Source: Pararhodobacter zhoushanensis
Lineage (GTDB): Bacteria; Pseudomonadota; Alphaproteobacteria; Rhodobacterales; Rhodobacteraceae
DNA: 64,000 bases
Direction of reading: 5' to 3'
Assembly (NCBI RefSeq): GCF_025949695.1
Contig: NZ_JAPDFL010000001.1
Coordinates: forward strand, 1,677,501 to 1,741,500
Shown: positions 10,050-19,258 of the stretch, one piece after another
Numbering within the stretch: position 1 is the first letter of the stretch
How the letters are laid out: each line of letters begins with the position of its first letter
Program-made: the position numbers and the translations under genes
The notes under the pieces: model-generated
The model's input: only the letters and a program-made list of their open reading frames with translations
The model's database searches: none
What the model was told of the DNA's origin: nothing

Positions 10050-11342
10050 ATGACCCTTGTCCTTCTTCTGAGCCTCGGCCTGGCCGTGCTCGCGCTGCTG
10101 GCGCTTGGTGTTCCGATCTATCTGGTGCTGACGGCGTCGGCGACGGCGTTCCTGATGCTCGACGGCAAGTCGGTGGCGGGGATCGCGCAGCATGTGCTTG
10201 ACCATCTCAATTCCCCGGCGCTGGTCTCGGTGCCGTTCTTCCTGCTGGCCGCCGTGCTGATGCGCGGTGGCGGTGTGGCGCGCGCGCTGTTCGATGCCGC
10301 GATTACGTGGATCGGCTGGCTGCCCGGCGGTCTGGCGCTGGCGGGGATCGCGGCGACTGCGCTGTTTGCGGCGATCAACGGCTCGTCCGTGGCGACGGCG
10401 ATGGCGATGGGCTCGCTGCTGGTGCCGATGATGATCGAAAAGGGCTACAAACCCGGTTTCGCCATGGGCCTGACCGCTGCTGCCGCAACGCTGGGCATCC
10501 TGATCCCGCCCAGCCTGCCGCTGATCCTGATCGGCCTGATCGCCGAGGCTTCGATCCCGCGCCTGTTTCTGGCGGGGGTGATTCCGGGCCTGCTGCAAGC
10601 CGCGCTGTTTGCCGGATACGTGCTGATCGTGGCCAAACGCGTCGGCGGTGCTCCCATGCCACTGGTCAGCCGTGCCGAGTTTGGCCGCAAGAACCTGAAT
10701 GCCCTGCCCGCGATCCTGATCCCTGTGGTCATTCTGGGCGGGCTTTATGGCGGGTTCGTCACGCTCACCGAATCCGCCGTGTTGGGTGCCGTGGTTGCCT
10801 TGCTGGTGGTGCTTGTCTTCTACGGCTCGCGCCGCCCGCGCGAGATCGGCGGCTTCTTCGTCGAGGCCATCGACCGAACCGCCGTGGTGGTGGTTATCGT
10901 GATTGGCGCTTCCCTGCTGTCGGCTTGGATCATCCGGTCTGGAATCCCGCAGGAACTGGCGCGGCTGGTGATCGAAAGCGGCCTCAAGCCGTGGCAATTC
11001 CTGCTGGTGCTCAACGTCATTCTGCTGGTGATGGGGATGTTCCTTGAAGGTGTCGCGATCATCCTGATCGTTGTGCCGGTCGTCGCACCGGTGATGCAAC
11101 AGATCGGCATCGCACCCGAGCATTTCGCGGTGGTGATGGTGATCAACATCGAGCTGGCGCTGCTCTCGCCGCCCATCGGGCTGAACCTATTTGTGATGTC
11201 CAATGTCACCGGCAAGCCGGTCGCGGAAGTGCTGCGCGGCACCTTCCCCTTCTTCCTGCTGATGCTGGGATTGCTGCTGCTGGTCACCTTTGTTCCGGCG
11301 ATTTCCACCTGGTTGCCCTCTGTCATGATGCCGCGCCCTTGA
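10050..11342 (+). CDS. dctM: TRAP transporter large permease, system 1
   Basis: 430 residues, strongly hydrophobic, about 12 membrane segments with the two re-entrant repeats of the DctM/SiaM elevator fold. Conserved GINGSS-like (ALFAAINGSSVATAMAMGS), LGILIPPSLPLILIG and LALLSPPIGLNLFV motifs are present. It starts 4 nt after dctQ and is followed after 15 nt by the lyase gene, so all four are probably one transcript. Confidence 0.93.
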   Translation: MTLVLLLSLGLAVLALLALGVPIYLVLTASATAFLMLDGKSVAGIAQHVLDHLNSPALVSVPFFLLAAVLMRGGGVARALFDAAITWIGWLPGGLALAGIAATALFAAINGSSVATAMAMGSLLVPMMIEKGYKPGFAMGLTAAAATLGILIPPSLPLILIGLIAEASIPRLFLAGVIPGLLQAALFAGYVLIVAKRVGGAPMPLVSRAEFGRKNLNALPAILIPVVILGGLYGGFVTLTESAVLGAVVALLVVLVFYGSRRPREIGGFFVEAIDRTAVVVVIVIGASLLSAWIIRSGIPQELARLVIESGLKPWQFLLVLNVILLVMGMFLEGVAIILIVVPVVAPVMQQIGIAPEHFAVVMVINIELALLSPPIGLNLFVMSNVTGKPVAEVLRGTFPFFLLMLGLLLLVTFVPAISTWLPSVMMPRP

Positions 11343-11357
11343 ACCCTGAAAGATCCC

Positions 11358-12672
11358 ATGTTCGACGACCGTAGCCACCAAGACCCGGCCGGAACCCGTG
11401 CCGCCGTCGCCGCGCTCTTTGCGCCCAAGGCTGTGTTGGCCCGCATCATTCATTTCGAGGCAGTTCTGGCCGAGGTGCAGGGCGATCTGGGCTTGATCCC
11501 GAACGAGGCCGCCGAAGCGATCCGACGCGCCGCGCTCGACTGGACGCCCGATCCTGGCGCCGTGCAGCGGCACCGCGACCGCGTGGGGCATCCGATGGTG
11601 GCGATCCTTGAAGCCTTTGGGGCCGAAATTGACCCTGAAGGGCGCGAGTGGCTGCATTTCGGCACGACAACGGCAGACGTGTTTCGCACGGTCATGGTGC
11701 AGCAACTGCACGCGACGGCGGCCGTGATGGATGCCGCGATGGTGCGGATCGAGGCTCAGCTGGCCGATCTCGCCCGTACCCATCGCGCAACCCCAATGAT
11801 CGGGCGCACATTGGGCCGCCACGCGCTGCCGATCACCTTCGGCTACAAGGTTTCCGTCTGGCTGTCCGAACTTCGCCGCGACCGCGAGCGTCTGGCGGCG
11901 TGGCGTGCGCATTTTGACACCGGCGTGCTCAGCGGTGCGGTCGGCACCCATGCGGCGATGGGTACCCGTGGCCCTGAGGTCGAGCGCCGGGTCATGGCCC
12001 GTTTGGGGCTCGGCGCACCCGATCCCGTGGACACCAAGGGCGCGCTGGATATCTTTGCCGAAATCGGCGCAGCCATGGTGATCGCCGGACGGGGCTGTCA
12101 GCGAGATCGCGCAGGAAATCTTTCTGTTGCAAGGCGACGATATCGGCGAGCTGTCGATCCGCAACCGCGCCGTGGGCTCGTCAACCATGCCGCACAAGGT
12201 CAATCCTAGCCTGTGCATCGAGATCATGTCGCGCGTGCCGGAAATGTCCGCGAGCCTCTCGGTTCTGCTGGAATGGGTGGTGACGATCCACGAACGCGAT
12301 TCTGCCCTCCATTTCGGTGCGCTTGAGCAGATGTGCATCGACATGGCGCAGGTGCTGTCCTGTGTCGAGGGGCTGCTGGAGCGGTTGGTCGTGCATCCTG
12401 GGGCCATGCTCGCCAACATCGGGCGGACGCGGGGCGCGGTTTTTACCGAGGATGTGACGGTGCAGCTGGCCGACCGGCTGGGGCGTCGCTCGGCGCATGA
12501 GCTGATGCAGCAGACCGTGGCGCTTATGACCATCGAACGGCTGTCGCTCAGCGACGCTCTCGCGCACGATCCGCGCTGCGCGGGTGTCACCCTGCCCACG
12601 ATGGATGAGGCCATAGGCGAGGCCCCTCAGATGGTGGATGCCTGTCTTGCGCGGCTGGGCTACAACGCCTGA
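11358..12672 (+). pseudogene. Fumarase/adenylosuccinate-lyase superfamily enzyme, frameshifted
   Basis: Two overlapping frames encode one protein of about 437 residues. The first frame runs from ATG 11358 to about 12090. The second carries the superfamily signature GSSTMPHKVNP. Continuity is restored if one G is removed from the GGGG run at 12091-12094 (reading then goes AMVIAGRAVSEIAQEIFLLQ). The family catalyses beta-elimination of fumarate or ring-opening, as in adenylosuccinate lyase, argininosuccinate lyase and 3-carboxymuconate cycloisomerase. The exact substrate cannot be told. Location in a TRAP operon argues for a catabolic acid. It is either a real pseudogene or a homopolymer sequencing error. 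Confidence 0.82.
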
Positions 12673-13604
12673 CGCGCCGCGCGCTCGACAAAGCTGACAA
12701 AGCGATCCATCGCGCTGCCCGTCGAGACCTGCGGTCGAAGCAGACCGAGCGGCGGCATCGAGCTTTCCAGCCGGAAATCGAGCCGCGCCAGTGTCTGGTT
12801 GGCCAGTTCCGCCCTGAAAATGCTGATCGGCGCCGCCGAGACAAGTCCCAGATCTTGAATGGCCGCGCGGTTCAGCGTCCGCGAGCGGGTCGGCAATTGT
12901 ACCATGCGCGGCGGCGGCAGCCCGTCGAAGAGCACCGCCAACAACGCCTCGGCAGGCACCCCGGCCGGCGGCATCAGCCAGGTGCAACCATGCAGATCAT
13001 CAACCGTCAGGCCTGATTTCCCCGCCAGCGGATGCGAGGGCGAGGCCATCACCGCATGTTCGTCCTTCTGAACCGGGGTAAAGGTCCAGCCGTCGGGCGT
13101 GGTCTCGGGCGGGCGGCACACGAAAATATCGAACTCATCGCGCGCGGCGAGACCCAGCATGTGCCGGCCGTCGACCTCATCGACGCGCAGCACGATATCG
13201 GGGTTCGCGCGGCAGAACGCGGGGGCCAGACTGGCCAGCACACCACTGATCCCCGCCGCAACCGAGGCCACCCGCAAGATCGACGAGCCGGAATTTCGCT
13301 GGACCGCGACGCCCTGCGCCAGTAAATCCGTCGCCTCGAGGATCCGCTCCATCAGCGGGACCACGACCTGACCGGAGCGCGTCAACCGAATGCCGCGCGG
13401 CAGGCGATCAAACAGAATGATACCGATGTCTGTCTCGATCTCGCTGACCGCCTTGGTGATCGCCGGTTGTGACACGGCAAGCTCGCGCGCAGCCCGCTGC
13501 ATGCTGCCAACCCGAGCAACCGTCACCACCATCTGCAAATGCCTTAACCGCCCCTTGAGCATGAGGCGCTGAAAGAGCTGGGTGTGAAAGATAGGCGGAT
13601 TCAT
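12660..13604 (-). CDS. LysR-family transcriptional regulator
   Basis: 314 residues. The N-terminal winged helix-turn-helix (RLRHLQMVVTVARVGS, then ELAVSQPAITKAVSEIE) is followed by the usual linker helix and a periplasmic-binding-like effector domain. It is convergent with the lyase and overlaps its end by 13 nt, and probably controls the TRAP/lyase operon. The exact start is unsure, as no clear ribosome site precedes ATG 13604 and a second Met lies 15 codons in. Confidence 0.88.
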   Translation of the reverse strand: MNPPIFHTQLFQRLMLKGRLRHLQMVVTVARVGSMQRAARELAVSQPAITKAVSEIETDIGIILFDRLPRGIRLTRSGQVVVPLMERILEATDLLAQGVAVQRNSGSSILRVASVAAGISGVLASLAPAFCRANPDIVLRVDEVDGRHMLGLAARDEFDIFVCRPPETTPDGWTFTPVQKDEHAVMASPSHPLAGKSGLTVDDLHGCTWLMPPAGVPAEALLAVLFDGLPPPRMVQLPTRSRTLNRAAIQDLGLVSAAPISIFRAELANQTLARLDFRLESSMPPLGLLRPQVSTGSAMDRFVSFVERAARQAL

Positions 13605-13692
13605 TGGGAGTGAGGTTGGCAGTCCACGTCAGCAGGGCGCAAGGAGATTCTCCACATGACCTTCGATTGGCATCGCTCGGGTCACAGCGTCA

Positions 13693-13734
13693 AACCTGAA
13701 GGTCGTAGGTTCAAATCCTACCCCCGAAACCAAA
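13693..13734 (+). repeat. attachment-site repeat, copy 3 (imperfect)
   Basis: AACCTGAAGG through CCAAA matches the tRNA-fMet 3' end with one change (CGAAACCA for CGCAACCA). Similarity stops upstream of the anticodon stem, so this copy is shorter and diverged. The flanking hairpin CCCGACTGTTTGCATCGGGCTTT at 13761-13783 also appears, altered, after copy 4. The motif CATCAACGCCACACCAAC follows at 13799-13816, 67 nt after CCA. Confidence 0.8.
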
Positions 13735-13798
13735 ATACTTCGGCATATCAAGACCTAAAACCCGACTGTTTGCATCGGGCTTTCGGCGTTGCCGTCTA

Positions 13799-13816
13799 CA
13801 TCAACGCCACACCAAC
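13799..13816 (+). repeat. conserved motif at fixed distance from att copy 3
   Basis: CATCAACGCCACACCAAC, one base different from the copy-2 motif, at the same 67-nt distance from the CCA end. See 1412-1429. Confidence 0.6.
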
Positions 13817-13963
13817 AGCGGACCCGAAAAGCTGCACCAGAACGCAAACGCGGGTATGCACATGCGCTTGCACGCAACTCGCAGTTGGCCGCAGCCTTGT
13901 TGGCTGCCTTCTGCCGATCGCCCCGTCAACTTACCACGATCACCTGGCCAGGAGGGCTTATCC

Positions 13964-14457
13964 GTAAGCGGGAAGAGAACGCCGTGGGTTAATGGCGTGT
14001 CCGGTCTGGAGTAGGCTTCTGGCATTGCTCTGATCGCCGAGGTTCCATGTCTACGACTAGTTCGCCGATCTGTTCACACTTTGGCAGCAAACCTTGCCCC
14101 GCATCTCGGGGAAATCGAAGCTGGCCGAAGCCCTGCGCTATGCCATCGCCCGGCCCGAGATCTTCCAGCGCCTCTTGACCGACGGCCTCGTCGAGCTCGT
14201 CTCCAACATTTTCGAGCGCGCCATCGGGCTCCAGACAATCGCGAGAAAGAACAGACTGTTCGCCGGTTCGGATGGTGGCGGTCGGACATGGGCCACCATC
14301 GCCACGGTCTTGCAGACCTGCAAAATGAACAACGTCGACCCCGTCGCGTGGCTGACCCAGACATTGGAGCGCATCGCCAACCAATGGCCAAGTGCCGAGA
14401 TCGACGCTCTCATGCCCTGGAGTTAAAAAGCCTTAACGGCCACAGCTGCCCGCTTAC
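13964..14457 (+). mobile_element. IS66-family deletion derivative with intact 8-bp target duplication
   Basis: A 494-bp element starting GTAAGCGGG and ending CCCGCTTAC (inverted repeats of IS66 type). The 8-bp sequence GCTTATCC lies on both sides (13956-13963 and 14458-14465). IS66 elements make 8-bp duplications, so both ends are original and the interior was deleted. Only the end of the main transposase remains. Confidence 0.82.
14050..14426 (+). pseudogene. tnpC: IS66 transposase TnpC, C-terminal remnant
   Basis: Frame reading DLFTLWQQTLPRISGKSKLA continuing through ALRYAIARPEIFQRLLTDG and ending in AWLTQTLERIANQWPS ... LMPWS, the known C-terminus of IS66 transposases (RKNRLFAGSDGGG is also family-typical). 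The N-terminal and catalytic core are gone. Confidence 0.85.
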
Positions 14458-14574
14458 GCTTATCCCGCCAGTCGGTCGGATCGTGTGCGGCGGGACGAGG
14501 CTCTGCGCCCCGAGATCCTTCCGGGGGGGCTACCCCCTGCAGGCGGTCACGAATACAATCTAGCTTCGCAGTAC

Positions 14575-15594
14575 CTAAGCTTTAGTTTGAAGCGATGCTT
14601 GAGCGGCGAGCCAGTCTTCCAGCGTCACCGGTGGGGCGTTGCGCAACGGTGCGCGCGGCGGCACGCCTTCAAAAAGGCTCGCCTCGGTGAACCAGCGTTT
14701 GGGGGCTGGAATACCCCAGAGCTGCGACCGTGAGGTGTCTGACAGATCCCAGCGCTTGGGCGCCTGGTCGATGTCGATCATCGCGTAATGGCTGGTGAAG
14801 ATCTCGACCCGGTGACCATCCGGGTCGCGCAGATAGGCAAAGAAGGCGTTGCCGATCCCGTGCCGTCCGGGGCTGCGGTCCATTGACCCGGTCAGCCCAA
14901 GCGAGGCCATCACATCGAGTGCGTGGATGACATTGGCGATCTCGGGCGTGTGATAGGCGAAGTGGTGCAACCGGGGACCGGGGCCATTGGCGAAGACGAT
15001 GTCCTGCGTGTTGTTCTTGCGCTTCAGCCAGATGCCCCAGACCTCGTCAGTGCCATCCTCGGCGGTGTATTCGGTCAGGCGAAAGCCCATCCCGGCCCAG
15101 AATTTCCACACCGCATCGACATCGTCGATGGGCACTTGCACATGATCCAGATAGGACAGCCGCCCACCCTGATGGGTGTGAAACGCCTGCATGCGCGACG
15201 TGGTCTGGTCCATTCGCGCGCAGAATTCGAGCGGAACCCCCAGCGGATCAGTTACGCGAAGGGTGAGACCCTGAAACGGGCGCTCGACAAAGGCTGGGTC
15301 CAACCCTTGTGCGGCAAAGATGTCATGGGCGGCGCGAAGGTCGTCGTCATCAAACATGTGGAACCCCAGCCGGCGGCAGGTGCCCGGTCCCGTGGCGCGC
15401 TCGATCACCAGCGAATGATGCGAGGTTTCTTCCAGCGCGCGCAGGCACAGAATGTCCGCATCCGCGTGGGTCACTTCCAGCCCGAGACCGGTCTCGTAGA
15501 AATGGCGCGAGCGGTCCAGATCGATGGTGGTCAGCACGACATGGCTTAGACGGGTGATATCAAAGCCGGGGGATCGGGTGGCGGCGTGCAGCAT
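14575..15594 (-). CDS. VOC-family extradiol dioxygenase (HpaD/catechol 2,3-dioxygenase-like)
   Basis: 339 residues: two pairs of VOC beta-alpha-beta modules. The iron ligands fit type I extradiol enzymes of the homoprotocatechuate 2,3-dioxygenase class: His in YLDHVQVP, His in LHHFAYH, and Glu in DPDGHRVEIF, at about residues 154, 213 and 264. It would open a catechol-type ring next to the hydroxyls. It is preceded by the LigM-like gene (53-nt gap, same strand), so demethylation and cleavage may be made together. The true substrate (homoprotocatechuate, catechol, or a product of LigM) is not decided by sequence. Confidence 0.87.
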   Translation of the reverse strand: MLHAATRSPGFDITRLSHVVLTTIDLDRSRHFYETGLGLEVTHADADILCLRALEETSHHSLVIERATGPGTCRRLGFHMFDDDDLRAAHDIFAAQGLDPAFVERPFQGLTLRVTDPLGVPLEFCARMDQTTSRMQAFHTHQGGRLSYLDHVQVPIDDVDAVWKFWAGMGFRLTEYTAEDGTDEVWGIWLKRKNNTQDIVFANGPGPRLHHFAYHTPEIANVIHALDVMASLGLTGSMDRSPGRHGIGNAFFAYLRDPDGHRVEIFTSHYAMIDIDQAPKRWDLSDTSRSQLWGIPAPKRWFTEASLFEGVPPRAPLRNAPPVTLEDWLAAQASLQTKA

Positions 15595-15647
15595 GGAGCG
15601 GCTCCGGTTGGGGGGAAGGGGGCGGCACTTGGCCGCCCCGCCTGGGA

Positions 15648-16985
15648 TCAGCCGAGCGCGGTCTTGCGCATGGTCACACGGATCTCGGTCTGTTCATGCG
15701 GTTCAACGGCGGATTTGCCGGTTTGCACGGGCTCGCCCCAGGTCAGGACGGCCTCGCTGCCGAAATCGACCTTGTCCTCGTCGATGATCCCGACTGAGAA
15801 CCAGCTGCCGACATGCACGGTATAGGCGGCGTAGACCGCCTTGCCGATGGGCGTGCCATTGATCGACACCCGGTCCAGCGGGCAGCTGGCATACATCGCA
15901 CTGGGCCATTCCATGTACTTATAACGCGGCCCGTCACCCAGCAGCGACCCCAGCACCCGGCGCGCATCGTCGTCGTTCCAGTGTAGCCAGATTTTCTTGC
16001 GGTGCGTTTGCTCCTTGCGCGCCAGCAGGGCGTCGCGACCGATGAAGTCATGGTCCCAATGTATCAGGCGGTTATAGCCCAGATCCCACGGGTCCATGTA
16101 AAAGTCCTCGATCCGGTCCGACACAAAGCTGCCGCCCTGGCTGAGAGTGGCCTCGTAGCTGGTCGCCGAGAGCGCCTCGCGAAATGCGCGCAGGTCGGGC
16201 TGAGAGTAGATCGCGGGCAGCAGCGCCCCGACCCAGCCCGATTGCGGGCCCGAAGACGAATAGGTGCGCGCGCCGCCACGACGCAGGCCGAATTCTTCAC
16301 CTGCCTTCAGGATTGCATCAACCACAGCGCCCTTCTGGCCATAGTCGCCCCAGAACTCCATCCCCGGTGCGCCCGCCATGCCGTGACGCAGACCGGTGAT
16401 CGCAACCCCGGCGATCGCGAAATCGCACATGCCGAAGGGGCGGGTTTCGGGCAACGGACCACCGTTGAGTTTCTCGATCAGCTTGAGCGCATTGGGGCCT
16501 TGCAATTGCAGGCGGAACACCTGCCGTTGTTTCCCACCGTCCAGAACGCGCGTATCCTCGACCACATCGACATCGTAGCCGCCGGTCTTGGCCTTGTGGA
16601 TCAGCCAGGCGGGCGCAGTCGGTTTGCCAACGATATTGACCCGCCCATCGGCAAGGTGAAAGCCGATGGCGTCGCCGATACAATAGCCGTCAGGGCTGGT
16701 CGCGACGTACTGGAAGGCCTTGCCGACCGGGAAATCCGTGTAATTGTTGATCGACGTCTCTGCCAGAAGGCGGCGCACGTCGGGGCCGCTGAGGTAGATA
16801 TCGGTCATGTGGTAGGATTGATCGAACAGCACCACGGTCTCACCCCAGGCGCGTTGTTCGTCGCGCCAGTTGGTCCATTCGGACGGTACCGGGAACTGAT
16901 AGAACCCGGTCGGTGAATTGCGCAGCATCCCAATCAGGTCGCCACCGGCTTGGTCAATCTTGTTTTGCAGTGTCTTCGCGGTCAT
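15648..16985 (-). CDS. ligM: LigM-like tetrahydrofolate-dependent aromatic O-demethylase
   Basis: 445 residues from ATG 16985 (GGGAGG 8 nt upstream; an upstream in-frame Met at 17012 is less likely). GcvT/aminomethyltransferase fold. The start (EMLRNS-like GMLRNSPTGFYQFPVPSEW), the FDQSYHMTDIYLSG segment, LRHGMAGAPG and the GGSFVSDRIEDFYMDPWDLG region closely follow what I recall of Sphingobium LigM/DesA, which move the methyl group of vanillate or syringate to tetrahydrofolate. It is too long for DmdA. It forms an operon with the VOC dioxygenase, and its promoter region holds the ATTTC-N7-GAAAT palindrome. Substrate among methoxybenzoates is inferred. Confidence 0.83.
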   Translation of the reverse strand: MTAKTLQNKIDQAGGDLIGMLRNSPTGFYQFPVPSEWTNWRDEQRAWGETVVLFDQSYHMTDIYLSGPDVRRLLAETSINNYTDFPVGKAFQYVATSPDGYCIGDAIGFHLADGRVNIVGKPTAPAWLIHKAKTGGYDVDVVEDTRVLDGGKQRQVFRLQLQGPNALKLIEKLNGGPLPETRPFGMCDFAIAGVAITGLRHGMAGAPGMEFWGDYGQKGAVVDAILKAGEEFGLRRGGARTYSSSGPQSGWVGALLPAIYSQPDLRAFREALSATSYEATLSQGGSFVSDRIEDFYMDPWDLGYNRLIHWDHDFIGRDALLARKEQTHRKKIWLHWNDDDARRVLGSLLGDGPRYKYMEWPSAMYASCPLDRVSINGTPIGKAVYAAYTVHVGSWFSVGIIDEDKVDFGSEAVLTWGEPVQTGKSAVEPHEQTEIRVTMRKTALG

Positions 16986-17053
16986 CGAAAATCCTCCCAT
17001 TTGCCCGGCCATTGTGGGCCTATGGCGAGCAAGAACGGCATTTTGCTACGCTG

Positions 17054-17070
17054 ATTTCAAAAAGTGAAAT
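17054..17070. promoter_or_regulatory. putative IclR-type operator, site A (ligM promoter)
   Basis: ATTTC-AAAAAGT-GAAAT, a 5-bp inverted repeat around 7 nt, about 70 bp upstream of the ligM start. The same arrangement occurs at 20684-20702 and 24004-24022. It partly overlaps the end of the LysR gene. Confidence 0.5.
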
Positions 17071-17995
17071 TTTGCGGGTCGTCGGGCGCGTCGCCCCTGC
17101 TTTCCCGGCACGCACGCAGGACTGCGTCGCGCATCCAGCGATGCCGCGGGCTGGAGTCGGTTGCCGGGCTCCACAGCATCCGCAAGGTCAGGACGCTGTC
17201 AAAGGGTGCCGGAACCGCGGTTAGAATGGGGCAGAACAGTTCTGCAAGGCGCGCCGGGGCGGTCAGCACCAGATCCGAATCCAGGATCAACCGCTCGACC
17301 CCGCCAAACGAAGGCACGCGCACCACTGGCTCGAACCCGATGCCTTGGCGCGCGAGTTCGGCCTGCCAGAACGGACGCCAGCCTTCGGCATAGACGACGC
17401 CCAGATGCCGGGCCTGTGCGAAGCCGTCCAGATCCAGCCCTTGCTGGGCGATGTGCGAGGACGGATCGACAAAGCAAGCGTAAGCCTCGGTGAACAGCGT
17501 CTGCGCACGCAGCTTGCCGTGGCCCAACGGCACCGGCGAAAGAGCCAGATCGCAGCGATGCTCTTGCAGCAGGCGTTGCGGCGAGAAATCGGCGGGGATC
17601 ACGGTAACGGGCAGATTGGGTGCTTCACGCCGCAACAGGCGCAAGAGAGGCGGCAGTATCAGGCAGCGTTCATAGAAATTGCCTGCAATTGTGTAGGGCG
17701 CAGACTCGCGCGCAATGTCGAAATCCGCCTCGCGGCCCAGATCATGCACGCTGTCCAGAAGCGGGCGCAGCTGGGCGATGATGGCTTCGCAGCGCGCGGT
17801 GGCTCGCATCCCGCGCGGCGCGCGGTGGAACAGAGGATCCCCCAGGGCCTGACGCAACCGCTCCAGCGTGTGGCTGGCGGTAGATTGCGCAATACCGCTG
17901 CGCTCGGCGGCAAGTGACAGGGAGCCGGCATCATGGATGCGGCACAAAAGATGCAGGGCTTTCAGGTCGAGCGAGGGGATATCGATATTTTTCAT
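17057..17995 (-). CDS. LysR-family transcriptional regulator
   Basis: 312 residues from ATG 17995 (AGGA upstream). The frame extends to 18040, but the HTH begins at LDLKALHLLCRIHDAGS, so the shorter start fits. HTH core: LAAERSGIAQSTASHTLERL. The effector domain is of the PBP2 type. It is divergent from the P450/ferredoxin pair and lies directly upstream of ligM, so it may control either. Confidence 0.88.
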   Translation of the reverse strand: MKNIDIPSLDLKALHLLCRIHDAGSLSLAAERSGIAQSTASHTLERLRQALGDPLFHRAPRGMRATARCEAIIAQLRPLLDSVHDLGREADFDIARESAPYTIAGNFYERCLILPPLLRLLRREAPNLPVTVIPADFSPQRLLQEHRCDLALSPVPLGHGKLRAQTLFTEAYACFVDPSSHIAQQGLDLDGFAQARHLGVVYAEGWRPFWQAELARQGIGFEPVVRVPSFGGVERLILDSDLVLTAPARLAELFCPILTAVPAPFDSVLTLRMLWSPATDSSPRHRWMRDAVLRACRESRGDAPDDPQNFTF

Positions 17996-18069
17996 ATCCG
18001 ATATTCCTAGATTTGCCTGCGTCGATAAGCAATCGCTCAAGCCTGCGGCTCAAACTGTGGGAGGACAGC

Positions 18070-19248
18070 GTGGCACGAGAGTTACCCAAGATCGACGATG
18101 TCTCGTTAACCGAGATGTACAGTGATCCCTATCCGACCTATGCGCGCCTGCGCCGCGATGCGCCGGTGTCTTGGCTGGTTCCGGCGGGCATTGCGCTGAT
18201 CACGCGCTTTGACGACATCATCGCGATTGAGCGCGATCACGAGACGTTTCCGGCCAATGATCCGCGCAGTCTGCAGATCCGCTCGATGGGGCATACGCTG
18301 ATGCGCCGCGACGGGGCTGAGCATGCAGCCGAGCGTTCAGCGATGGTGCGCACTTTCAGTCCGCCGGTGGTCAAAGGGCACTGGGAACCCGTTCTGCGCG
18401 CTATCGTGGACGAACAGATTGCCGCCATTGCCGGGCAAGGGCAAGCGGACCTGTTCAACGATTTCTGCGCCCCGGTCGCCAGCCGCGCGCTGGCGCAGAT
18501 CATCGGCCTGCCCGATGTCGACTGGCGTGACATGCTATGGTGGAGCCAGGCGTTGATCGACGCGACCGGCAATTACGGCGATCTTCCCGAACCGTGGGAG
18601 CATTGCGCACGCGCCAGCGCGCAGATCGACGCTGCGATTGAGGCGCAGACCGCGCAGTGGCGGCGCGAGCCTGACCCCTCGGCGCTGTCGGCAATGGTCG
18701 CGGCTGACTGGCCGGTTGAGCGCACCCGTGCCAACATCAAGGTCGCCATCGGCGGCGGTCTGAATGAACCCCGCGATGCGATCGGTACGCTGGTTCTGGG
18801 CCTGCTTGGCAACCCCGATCAGTTGGCCGCCGTGAGGGCGGACCCCAAGCTGAACCGCCGGGCCTTTGAGGAATCGGTGCGCTGGGTCGCGCCGATCGGC
18901 CTGTATCCGCGCCGCGTCGCGCGCGATGTGGTGCTGTCGGAGACGCTGTTGCCCGCAGGCACGCCCATCGGCCTGTCCGCCGGGTCCGCCTGTCGGGATG
19001 AGGCGAAATTCGGCGCGACCGGAGAGGTCTTCGACATGCGTCGCCCGCAAGCCCAGCACCTCGCCTTTGGCTCGGGGCCGCATTTTTGCCTGGGCGCGTG
19101 GATGGCGCGGCTTCTGGTCGGTGAAATCGCCGTGCCATCGCTGTTTGAGCGGCTGCCGGGTTTGCGCCTTGACCCTCAGCGGCCGCATCGCATGGGCGGC
19201 TGGGTGTTTCGCGGCCCCGTGTCGCTGCCGGTTCTTTGGGACGCATAA
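18070..19248 (+). CDS. Cytochrome P450, probable aromatic O-demethylase or hydroxylase
   Basis: 392 residues from GTG 18070, chosen because GGGAGGA is 6-12 nt upstream (the open frame begins earlier, within the divergent LysR gene). The heme loop is FGSGPHFCLGAWMAR with Cys340. An ExxR helix is seen at ESVR. The I-helix reads GGGLNEPRDA (about 228-237), which lacks the usual acid-Thr pair. Soluble bacterial class I type: no membrane anchor, with a ferredoxin gene 10 nt downstream. Location among O-demethylase and ring-cleavage genes suggests a methoxyaromatic substrate. The ferredoxin reductase is not in the window. Confidence 0.9.
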   Translation: MARELPKIDDVSLTEMYSDPYPTYARLRRDAPVSWLVPAGIALITRFDDIIAIERDHETFPANDPRSLQIRSMGHTLMRRDGAEHAAERSAMVRTFSPPVVKGHWEPVLRAIVDEQIAAIAGQGQADLFNDFCAPVASRALAQIIGLPDVDWRDMLWWSQALIDATGNYGDLPEPWEHCARASAQIDAAIEAQTAQWRREPDPSALSAMVAADWPVERTRANIKVAIGGGLNEPRDAIGTLVLGLLGNPDQLAAVRADPKLNRRAFEESVRWVAPIGLYPRRVARDVVLSETLLPAGTPIGLSAGSACRDEAKFGATGEVFDMRRPQAQHLAFGSGPHFCLGAWMARLLVGEIAVPSLFERLPGLRLDPQRPHRMGGWVFRGPVSLPVLWDA

Positions 19249-19258
19249 GGGGAAGCGC

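Noticed and set aside
10020..11123. 367-codon antisense frame within dctM system 1
   Set aside because: Low-complexity His/Gln/Arg shadow of a standard membrane protein gene.
15648..16985. DMSP demethylase (DmdA) or glycine-cleavage T protein
   Set aside because: Same fold, but the length (445) and LigM-specific segments fit aromatic O-demethylases better, and no glycine-cleavage genes are near.
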